32,377 nucleotides of DNA. Source: an uncultured Clostridia bacterium (GTDB lineage: Bacteria; Bacillota; Clostridia; Christensenellales; Borkfalkiaceae). The stretch is from NCBI GenBank assembly GCA_947627015.1, contig CANQUL010000011.1:1-32377 (forward strand), given 5' to 3'. The position numbers and the translations under genes are program-made. The notes beneath the pieces were generated by a model. It saw only the letters and a list, made by a program, of their open reading frames with translations. It was not told the DNA's origin and ran no database searches. Shown here piece by piece: positions 14,100 through 26,000 of this stretch (the first letter of the stretch is position 1; each line of letters opens with the position of its first letter).

Positions 14100-17000
14100 A
14101 TGTTAGGGAAACAAAAATTCAAAGAGCGCATGATGTTGGCGGCAGCTCTGCTTATTGCGGGGCTGCTTCTGATGTCTGCAGCTTTTTGGGGCAAGGCGGG
14201 CAAAACGGCGCAAGCGGCGGTGCCCGCGGCCGACGTAGGGGAGCTCTACATCGGCAACGAAGATTCCGACGGGAACGTGTTCGATAAGGACGCTTTGTTA
14301 AATCTTTACAAGGCCATCGGCGGAGAAAGTGTGACAAATCTTTCCGATTTGAACACGTTGGCAACAGACACACGCATCATCCATAAGACAAAGTTTACAG
14401 ATTCTACTGCTTGGCGGGGGTTGTTCGATGATCAAGAGGGTGTTCCACCGAGTGGTCACATAATACCTGGAAGTACCGAGATTGCTTCGGTTGATCCCGT
14501 AAATGGTGATGCCATTGCCACTAATAATAAGTATCAAAATGTTCGCACTTATTTCACTATGGATGACAAGAATCACGGTACCGGGTCGCGGGACTTTTCT
14601 TCCAAGAACTACCTTGTGCATTTGGGCGGCCGCGCCTGGTACCCCGTCTTTTTGACTACGAAGGACAACGCTACATCTGTGGGGAGAGATACGCATATCA
14701 TCCTTACCCTTTGGCTTGCGGAGACGGAGGAAACGATTCGGTGGGCGTCCGGGAACAGCGTCTCCTATGCGGACAGCGCCATTCGGGAGTTCTTGAAGGG
14801 CCCTACCTATGAAGCGTTCACAAAGGATTCCGGGAATTCCAACGACCTCTCCGACTATCTTGTAACGCCCGGAGCGGTGAAGTATCAGGAAAACGAAAAT
14901 CTCGTTGACACAACAAACCAAGTCGATACGCCGAGCAAGACGTACACGAACGAAAATCATACCGGTTGGGAAAGTGATCTGCTTTGGATCCCCTCGTACA
15001 ATGAGGCGGGCATCCGGACGAGGTACAATTATACGGCGTCTGCTACCACGTCATGGGCGTTGACCAACTATAATGGCTATGCCGCCAAATACGAGGGCGA
15101 TCTCTATCCCAACACAATATGGGCCGATACGCAGTCTCAGGCCTCTGCGGGATTCGGGCTGAGCGGCGATGAATTTACATGGCTCCGTACCAGCGAGGCA
15201 AACGGTACCGTCCATGTTCTCACTCCCGAAGGATTTTTCTCCAATCAAGCCGTGAGCGGAACCGGTTACGTCCGTCCCGCGCTACACCTTGATTTGACGA
15301 AGGCGGACGCCGCTTCGGCAACAGTCGTGGACGCGGGCGTCCTCGCAGAGGGGCAGGACGGCGTCAAATGGAACGCAGACGAGCTCGTCTATGAGAAATT
15401 CTTTGACGGCAATCCCGGGGCAATCAGGATCAACGCCGCGGCCAATCTTCCCTTTGAAGTCTCCGGCAGCAAGTCGGACGGGACGACGTACGGGGGCAAT
15501 GTCTTTTCGACGGGGACGAACGTCGACGCGGGCGAGTACCATATCGACTTGCGACTGAAAAAAGGCTACATATGGCGGGACGGCAGCAGTTCTTCTGAAG
15601 ATTACGGGCTGACGCTCCGCATCCGTCCGCGTAAAATCGGTGTATTCGTCGGCGGGTCGGGCATGTACGGCAGCAGCTCCTTTGCGCCCAGTGTCTCCTT
15701 TTTCGACGCCGATGGATCATATTCCGAGGGGACCCTTTGGAACAACATGCAGATCCTGCGCTATCTTGCGCCGGACGGGATACCGCAGTACAGCTTTTCC
15801 TGGGAAACGCAGACGGGCGAAGCGGTTACCCCCGATTACACGACCGCGCAGGGGACGTATGAAGTCGAGATGACGCTCACGGGACAAGCGGCAGAGAACT
15901 TTGAATTTGTGACGGGCAGCCACTCGGGACAGTTTATCATCACGCCCGCCTATCTCGGCAAGCCGGAGTTCAGTCCTTCCGTGTACAATGCGACTGCGCA
16001 GGGGCCGATGTTCGGCGCCCTTCCCGACGTCCTCACGCAGAACGGAACGTATTCCACATGGGACGAGGTCGCCACGGTCGAGTATTACAACAAGGGAACG
16101 GAGAGTTGGGAATCCACGCCGAGTGCGAGGGATGTCGGGGAATATCAATTCCGTATCACCCTGAACGGAGATCATTCCTCCAACTATCAATGGGCAGAGG
16201 GTGCGGAGGAGACCAATCCGCAGTCCGCGACGTTTACCTATCAGATCACAAAGGCAACGTTGACTGCGCCCGCGGGCCAACAGTTCATCTATAACGGCGA
16301 CGAACAGCGACCGGACTTTGCGGCGATGTCCGCTTTGGCCGACGGGCTGTGCGAATCGGACGGTGTCACCGGCGCGAACTGGTCGGACATCGCCACGGCT
16401 TCTTACGTCGGCGAGGGTTGGACCGACGCCCGCAGCGACCCTTACACCGTCACCCTCACGCTGAAAGACGAAATCTTTAAGAACTATATGTTCCCGGACG
16501 GGACGAATTCCGCCACGGTCAGCTATCAGATCGTCGCCCGCAAGATCACGGCGTCGCTCTCGGGCGAGGACGTGTTCGACAGCACCAACCACGACGCGAC
16601 CGTTACCTTTACCGACGCAACCGGCGCAGATCAGGGCGAATGGATGGGCGTCCCTCTCTCCGAGTTCCTCAAAGATGAGCTCACCGTAAAGTACTTTCGT
16701 CAAAAGGACGGCGGCGGTTACGAGGACATCTTCGGGTCACCTCTGCACGCGGGGACGTATGTAGGCAGGGTTGCGCTTACGGGCGAGCATGCCAACAACT
16801 TTATTATCGAGACCGAGGGGTCTTACGACGGCGGCGAGTACACCATCACGACGGGTGAGAACGAATGGACCACGGAATACGCACGCGAGGGTTGGGAACG
16901 GCTGCATGAAGATGCTTCCCCGGTCACCTATCCTGTCTCCAAGTGGGGAACCGACCGTCTCACAATCGAGTACTTTACGGACGCGGCTTACAAGGAGCTC

Positions 17001-20000
17001 TATCCCAAGACTTTCGGCTGGCAGACCGAAGAGGGCATCTATTATGTCAAGGTCACCATCCCCGCGGAAGAGACTTACGGGGACTATGACGAGCTCGTAG
17101 GCGAGTACTCCTTCACCGTAGCTCCGGCGACCAATCACGTTTATAAGGAGAATGAATATATCTACCGTGCGCAGGACGGACAGGACGGCCACATTCAGCG
17201 CTGCGAGCTCTGCAACGCGCCCACGGAGTGGACGCCCTGCGAGCCTGCGGACGTGTGGACTTCTACCGACTATCGGCACTACCATGCCTGCAAGGATTGC
17301 GACCATATCATCAAATCGACGGAAGAGGACCATCATTGGGTCGTCGATACGGAGGAATACCCCGGAACGATTTCGGGCGAGGATAGGCCGAATACGGCAG
17401 ACGCGGCCGCGCAGCCCGGTTGGGATTGGGTGTGGAATCCCTCTCTCGGAACATTTGATGTGACCGTTCACCTCAAGTGCGACGACAGATATTGCGGCCA
17501 TCGTTCTCCCGTCATGGTCCGTACTGCGCGGGCGATCTACACCACCGACGCCACGGGCTGCTCGGCTCAGTGGTCCAAGGGCGTTTACAGCGTCTCCATT
17601 GAACTCACCTATACCAACACCGAGGGCGATAGCATCAAACTCACGACGCTTGAGGGTTCGCTGACGGTCAACAACGAGGGCGAGGAATATCTCTATCACA
17701 ACTGGACGGTCGACGCTTCCGTCACGGGCGACGGCTATCTCAACGGTTGGAAATGGGGCAAGGATTCCGTCACGGTTCTCCTCACTTGCGCAAACATTTT
17801 GAGCGGCGGAAAACCCGCAAACGAACGGCTTGAGGTCACCATCCCCTTCGGCACAAACGAGACCGAAGTGTTCTACGGAATGGAAGAATTCCCGGAGACC
17901 TGCGTTTCCGAGGGCTACACGGTGTACACGGTATGGTTTACGCCCAAGTATCTTGCCGAGAAATTCGGAACGGATGCCGTCCATCCGACGGCCAACGACC
18001 ACTTCCTCGGCAGTGAGCCCTATAACGGCACAGAGCGCCTTCTCGTGACGCATGAGTTCTCCGAGGATCGTAAACCCGCCACGGGGCACAGCTTTGTGGT
18101 CAACACCGACGTCGACGGCGACGGCTGGGTGTGGTATAAGCCTACCGACACTTCCGATAACAATTGGCATGCCCGTCTTACCTTCAGGTGCGCACACTGC
18201 GAGCAGGCCGTCGCGATCGAGACGGACCACGGCGGCAGTGTCACGCAGAACGCAGACACGACCGAGCCTACCTGCACCCAAGTGGGCGTCAACCTTTGGG
18301 ACGCCACCGTCACGGTCCCCGCGGAAACGACGGATAAGTACTATTGGAATGACGGTGACCTGGAATCCGGGGACTACAAGACGACGTTCTCGACGAAGAC
18401 CCCTTACGATTCCGACGACGGCGCCCCCGCCCTCAAACACCAATACGAGGTGTCGTTTGTGTGGGACGAATCGGGCGAAGAGTGGACGGTGACTTCCGTC
18501 ACACTCACCTGCACGCGCGACTGCTGCATGGTTGGCGTGGAAGGCCACACCATTACGCTGACGGGCGACGATCTCAAGACGGAGGGCGATTCCCAAAACG
18601 TCCGCGTCGTCCACGGCATTACGGAGTCGGCTACTTGCGATACAAAAGGTCTCGACCAATATTCCGCATCGCTCACGGATAGCTATCTTGCATCCCTCGG
18701 CGAAAAGGGGGAGACCGCTTACGAGACGCTCTCCTACAGCGAGACCGCAACGACGTCCAAGACCATTCCCGCCCTCGGTCACAGTTGGGTCGTCAATGTT
18801 AACAAAGGCGATATCGGACGCGGCTGGGAATGGGAATGGGAAGATGGCAAACCGACGACCATCACTCTGCACCTCTATTGCAGTGTCTGCCGCGAAGCAG
18901 GTAAGGAGACCTCCTTCGAGCTGAAATTCGGCGAAGGCGCGCCCGAAGGATTAAAGGATATCACATTCACGTCCGTGGTGACGAAAACCGCGTCCTGCGC
19001 AGAAGTCAGTCAGACGACTTACACCATCGACATCAGCAGCGCCGAGTACAAGGAAATCTGCGGGAAGTATATTACCTCTCGGATGAAGGACGTTTCGCAG
19101 AACTATTCGGGCATCAGCGATGCGGAGTACATTTCCACGAGAACGATCAACGGCATAAGCGACTACCTCGGCCACAAGTGGGTTGCGGACAGTTCCTATG
19201 ACGGCGACGGCTGGCTGTGGAGCGCCACGACGGGCACCAACGAATGGACGAGCGAGCTGCACCTCATCTGCGATACCTGTAGGGCAACGCAAGTCATATC
19301 CGTCGACCCGGGCACGCCCGAAACAACCCCTGCGACCTGCGAGGATGCGGAGCGCTTCACCTATACGGGTACGGCCCATAGGCCGGAGGTCACAGGGGCC
19401 AATGACGGTTTCACCGACAACGATACCTTCAAGGTCTACGGAGAAGGAGGCTACGATTCGCTTGCCGATCTCTTTACGGACGGCACCGCGACCAATGTCC
19501 ATATCGCCGAAGGGCAGTCCGCCCTCGGCCATGTCTGGAAGGTCAACACAAATTACAAGGAAGACGGCTTCGAAGACGGCCTCCTCTGGCAGGAGGACGG
19601 CTCGTCCGTCACGGTTGCCATGATGTGCACCCGTGCGGGCTGTGCGCACCATCCGGACTCCGGATCGTACAACGGCAAGCTCGTAAAAGTCAAATTGACC
19701 GCAACGAAGACGAAGGATGAGGCCGCTACCTGCCTTCGCGGCGCCCACACGGTGTATTCCGCAACGCTCACGCTCGAAGAGGTCGAATCGGCACACAAAG
19801 CGGTGGTCGGCGGCTCCGACGGACCCGCCCCGATCGCCGATATCGACACGCTCGTCGATGACGGAAATTCCATCGTGGAATCGCTCTCCTTCACCCATGA
19901 GATCGAAAAAGAGGGCAGCGTTCCCACGGGGCATGTCTGGAAGGTGGATACGGAAATCGACGGTGACGGCTGGACTTGGGCTTCTTCGAGCACGACGTCC

Positions 20001-23000
20001 GACGGCTGGACGGCAACGCTCAACCTGATCTGCGAAACCTGCGAGACCGCGCACACCGTCACGGTGGAATACGGCGGCGCGAGTGCGGGAACTTACGGCG
20101 GCGCGGCATACGGCTCCATCACGCTCGAAACCACGCTCGCCACCTGCGAAACGGTGAGTACGGCGACTTATACCGCCACGGTGACTCTCCGCGCGGGCAT
20201 CGACGATGTGATCACGTCCTATGACCGGTTCCGCGGCGAGGGCGATGCGAGCCTCAAAACCGAAATCACTTACGAAAACGTGAACAAGATCACGGGCGGC
20301 AGCGTGCTCGGCCACCACTGGACGCTCGACCTGACCAAGGGCGACAACGGCACGGGCTGGAAATGGGAGACGAAAACGGGCGACGACAAAAAGATCTCCG
20401 AGGTGGACATCACCGTCTTCATCCGTTGCACGCACGAGAACTGCAACGAGAAGTGGAGCTACACGATCAAACTCTCTTCGGAGGAGATCGAAACGTTTCG
20501 TCAACACACCTATGCGGCGTCGGGGACTTACATTCCCGCCACCCATACGGAAAAGGCGCAGATCATCATCGAGGCGACCTTCACGAAAGAACTGCTCGAA
20601 ACGCTCCTCACGGCGACCGAAACAGAGGGCGGCGGGTATGAGCAGGGCGGTAAGACGTACATCGAGAGCCCCGAGCAGTTCGCTGCCGACCGTCTCGAAG
20701 AACTCTTCGGCGCGCAGACGGAAATTTCGGACACGCGCACCTTCTCCGAGGGCGACCGCATTGCTCACACTTGGGTCATCGACGGCACTTACAATGAGAC
20801 CTATCACAAGTACGTCATGAGCGGCGACACCGTCACCGAGGAAGTTACCGTTTTCGGTTGGACGTGGAACGGCACCGACACCGCGACCCTGCATGTAACG
20901 TGCGAGGGGTGCAAAGAAACGCACGAGTTTGTGTTCAGGCAAGAAGGCATCCAATCCTCGCCCCGCAGCTGCATCAAGCCGGGCTACAACATCTACTCGG
21001 CAGACATGGATTCCTGCGATGAATTCACGGAGTTCGTAGAAAATTGCGGCCTCGGCGATGGCGTAGAGGACGACGTGGACAAACTTGTGGGCCTTGCCCA
21101 AGGCACGCACTACGGCGCTGGCGCAGGTCCCATGGGCCACAACTGGAGCGCGGGCGCGTGGACGTGGAACTATGCCGCGGACGGCTGGACGGCAACGCTC
21201 ACCGTGAGCTGCTCCAACAGCGGCTGCGGTGCGTCTCACACAATCACCGTCAAGGAGAGCGGCGCAAGCACGGAGAGCGCGTACACCTGCACCATGTCCG
21301 TGGTCCATACCCCGGAAACGTGCGAAACAGGCGGAAGCAACTTCTTTACGGCGACGGTAAATTATTCGCAGCTCCTTGCCTATCTCGGCGATATCGACAA
21401 GAACTACTTCGAAATCTATCAAGAGAATTTCGGCGGCGCGCTTGTCAAGAACAATGCCGGTTCGCTGCCCGAGAGCGCCTTCACGAGCACCTACACCGAC
21501 GCCGAACTCGGCCACGGCAGCGGCGAAAATGAAATCAAGCAGGCCACGGGTCACACTTGGATCGTGAACACGGCGATCAACTCCAACGGCTGGTCGTGGG
21601 ACGTGGGCGGCAGCGAGGCCGATTACATGGCCTACCTCACCTTAAAGTGTTCGACCTGCTCCTCGTCCGCGACCGTTTCGGGCAAGGCGGAAAAGTCGTC
21701 CTTCCCCGGTTCCTGCACGGAGGAGAGCGGCAACACTTATAAGGCCGACCTCCGCGGCGCGTTCAACGAATTTAACGAGGAGCACGTCTCCGACGACTGC
21801 ACGGCATTGGGAGTTCCTTCCGAAGGAGCCGACTTTGCCGTAGGCGAGAACTATGTAAAGGGCTCCGACCCCGCGGGCCACACCTGGATGGCCGACGAAT
21901 CGTTCCCGGCGACGGAAGGCAACGTCAAGCTCGGCGCCATGGAGTGGATCAAGACGGACGGCGGCTATACCGTAAGTCTGCATCTTCGCTGCACGGCGTG
22001 CGGGGAGAGCCACACCGTTACCGTGAATGCGGAACAGACGGCGGGCTCCAAGGCCGTCACCTGCTCCGAGGATGGGTACGATTCCATCTGGCAGGCAACG
22101 TTCGAAAAGGAATCCTGCCACAGCACAGAGGACAAGACGAACCACAGCGGCGAACCCGTTTCCGTCGAGGACAACTTCACCGCCGTGATCGGGCTCTCGG
22201 GAACGTACACCGACGGCGCCAAGCCTTACACGGGCCACAAGTGGGTCATCGACAATGCGGTCGCCGCACACGGCTGGCTCTGGACTCCCGACGGCGACAG
22301 CTATCGCGTGACCGTGCAGTTCAAGTGCGAGACGTGCGAAGCCGTTCACTCTGTCAATGCCGAAGTCGGAGAGCCGACCGTAAAACCCGCAACGTGCGTT
22401 GCGGCCGGCTCAAGGACCTTTGTCGCAACGCTCAAGATCACCTCTTCGACCGCGCGTCTGACCGACCGTGACACCTTCAACCAAAGAATACCCGGGAAAG
22501 AAGAGCATATCGTCCCGATCCCCGATTTCGAGACATATCCCGCATATGCACCTACGCAACAATATATCGTCACGCTTCCCGCGCTCGGACACATATGGGA
22601 GGCCGATGCGAGCAAGGGGACTTCCGGCTGGGATTGGGCGGAAGACGGCTCTTCCGCCACCCTGCACCTCGTCTGCTCCGATTGTAAAGCGACGAGCGAC
22701 ATCAAGTGCGGTGCAGGCGAGATCGGCTTCCTCGAGGAGACCGCGCGCACGGATGCCTCGTGCGAAACCGCAGGGAGCATCTCGTACCGTGCAACTGCCC
22801 ATGCCGCCGACTTCCGGGGCGAACTTGGGGTGACCGATAAAGCGTTCACCTCGGATCACACCGTCACGCTCTCCGCCTTGGGCCACAGCTGGACGGTCGA
22901 TACGGAGACCTTGGAGGCCGGTTATGTCGACGGTTGGAAGTGGACGTCGGACGGCGGATGGACCGCGGATCCGTACATCATCTGCCAGACGTGCGGAAAT

Positions 23001-26000
23001 CATCTCGGGGCGGATTCCTACACGGTCAAGGTAACCCTCGGCGAACAGATCCTTCCCACCTGCACGACGGCGGGAACCGACCCTTACACCGCGACCGCAA
23101 CGGTCACGGACACGAAGTTTACTTTTACTTCGACCAAGGAAGTTGCCGTCGATCCCACGGGCCACAGTTGGCAAGAGGCGTTCGACGTCGTCTGGTCGCC
23201 CGACTATCACATGGTGACGGTCACGTTCACCTGCTCGGCTTGCACAACGACCCATGTCGAAACGGCACAGCTCGCCGATACGGCGCCCGAGAGCGGCAAC
23301 TACATTTCGGTAGAGAAGACGGCCGCGACCTGCGTGGGCGACGGGCTCAACGTGTACACCGCGCACATCTCCTTTGCGGAATACAAGGACGGCGCGGAAC
23401 TCGAAGATGAAGGTCTTACGAAAGAGGAGACCGTTCCCACCGTCGGTGCGCACGACTGGACGATCGCGTCGGCGGGTTGGGTCTGGACTCCCGCCGAAGA
23501 GAGCGGTGCAGCCGCTTACGACGTCACCCTCACGCTCACGTGTTCGGCTTGCGGCAAGGAGATCACAGTCAAGAAGGGCACGCAGACCTTTGATACGGGT
23601 TACGAGGTCACGGCAACCCTCACGGTCGAGTACAGCTTTACGCCGGCTACCTGTACCGCGGACAGCGCGGAGCAGTGGGCCGCCACGGTCACCCTTACAA
23701 ACGGGTCGGCGGAACTCACCTTTACCGATACCAAGTCGGGGACGCCCGAACCGTATTTCGGCCACAAGTGGATCGCAGATACGACCTACGACGGCGACGG
23801 CTGGCTCTGGAGCGCCGTAACGGGCAGCGCCGATTGGACGTGCGGCCTGCACCTTAAATGTGAAACCTGCGGCGAGACGCGCATCGTGCCCGTCGAGACC
23901 TCTCTCAAAACGACTCCCGTGACCTGCGACAAGGACGAAGTCCTCACCTATACGGGCAAGGCGGCAAAACCCGTGCCCACGGACGAAGGATACTACACCG
24001 ACAGGGACGACTTCGGGACCCTCTTTGGGGACGACGGGACGGCACAGAATACGCACGAGCTCACGGGCGCTCCCATGAAGGGTCACAGCTGGAAGGCGGA
24101 CATCTCGTATTCGGAGGAGGGCGCGTGGACGTGGAACAGCAAGACGAACACGGCCACACTGCACCTCATCTGCTCGGTCTGCAAGGCAAAGCACTCCATC
24201 GAATGCACGGCGACGAGTTCCGGGCAAGCTGCGACCTGTACCGAAGAGGGCGGGACCGTCTACATGGCCACGCTCACAACGGAATCGTACAAGGGCCTTA
24301 CGGAATACGATAACTTCTTCGCCCTCACGGCCGAAGACCGCACCTTTGTCCGATTCGAAAAGACGGACGACAAACTCCCGCATCGCTATGTCATCGCATG
24401 GAGTTGGACGGAGAACATGGGCGGCGGATACTCCGCTGCGGCGACCCGTACTTGCGAAGACTGCGGAGACTCTTCGACCGCGGCGGCAGAGGTCACATCC
24501 CGCACGGTGGAGCCCACCTGTCTCGACGACGGGAATACGACTTACACTGCGACCGTGACTTTCGACGACGGCACCATGTCCGAGACAGCTACCGCACAAA
24601 AGGTCGTTCCCATCGCGGCGGCGGGACATCATGACTACGGCGAAAAGACGGACGGGAAGTACGCCGTGCAGTGGGTCTGGACGGAAAACAACAGCTCCGC
24701 AACGGCCGTATTCACCTGCATTCAATGCGGACAGGTCGTCTCGGTCACGGCGGAAAAAGTCGCCGTCTCGGGCAGCCCCGCGACCTGCGAACAGGATTCC
24801 ACGCTCACCTATACCGCAACGGTCACCTTCGGGAACGATCGTCTTACGGGCGATGCGGAGGCCGAATACACCGACGTGCGGAGGGATACGACGCCCGCGC
24901 ACGGACACAACCGCGCGATCGATGTCGATTATGCGAAAGACGGCTTTGTCGGCGGCTGGAAGTGGACGCCGCAGGGCGACGGCTTCAAGGTCGAGGCGGC
25001 GATCAAGTGTCTCTACGAAGAGGACGCGCCTACGGTCGTCATGGAAGTAAAGGACGTTACAAGCGTCCCGACCGACGCCACCTGCACAAGTTCGGCCTTC
25101 ACCGTGTTCACGGCAACGTTCACGATCGATGGCGCCGTATTCACCGACAGCAAGACGGTGGAGGGCGCGCCCGCGCTCGGCCACAGCTACAAAGAGCCCG
25201 ACGCTTCCGCATGGAAGTGGGTGTCCGACGGCAGTTCGGTCTCCGTGACGGTGGAATGCGACCGCTGCGACCATACGATCTCCGTTACGCTTACCCACAC
25301 GCCCAACGAATACGGCGTGATCACGGCGCGGCCCGACGAAACGCACCCCGCGACCTGCGAAGGTATGGGCACGACGGTCTATCTTGCCGCCGTCGCGGTG
25401 GGGGACAGCAGCTTCACGTCCTCCCTCTCGGTCCTCGACATCCCTGCAACGGGACACAACTATGTGCTCGATACTTCGGTCGCCGACGAAGGTTGGGAAT
25501 GGAAGCGGGAAGGCGAGACCGGCGCCTACTACGCCGTCGCACACTTCCGCTGCACCAACCCCGACTGCGAGGCACGCAGCACGACGGAGGATGCCCATCA
25601 GACCGCCGCTGCCGTCATGCTCTTCGACGTAGCGGAGCACGAGAACGTCGTGACTTACGACGAGACGGCGGCGACCTGCACCTTCGCGGCAGACGTCACC
25701 TATCACGCCGAAGTCTGGATTGGCGACATCAAGTACACCAACACCCACGTCGTCCGCGGAGAGGCGCTCGGCCACCTCTGGGGCGCGTGGGAAATGAGCG
25801 GCGAAAGAGCGGCGCATACGCATGCACGCCATTGTGTGCGCGAGATCGCCGATGACGACGGATCGGGCACCCATGTCTGCAATGCGATCGATGCGGAGGC
25901 TCCCGCCGTGAGTTGGACGGAGGAGATCGTAAAGCCGACTTGCGTGAGCGCGGGCTTCACGCGTCACACCTGCGAAGTGTGCGGATACTTCTATGACGAC

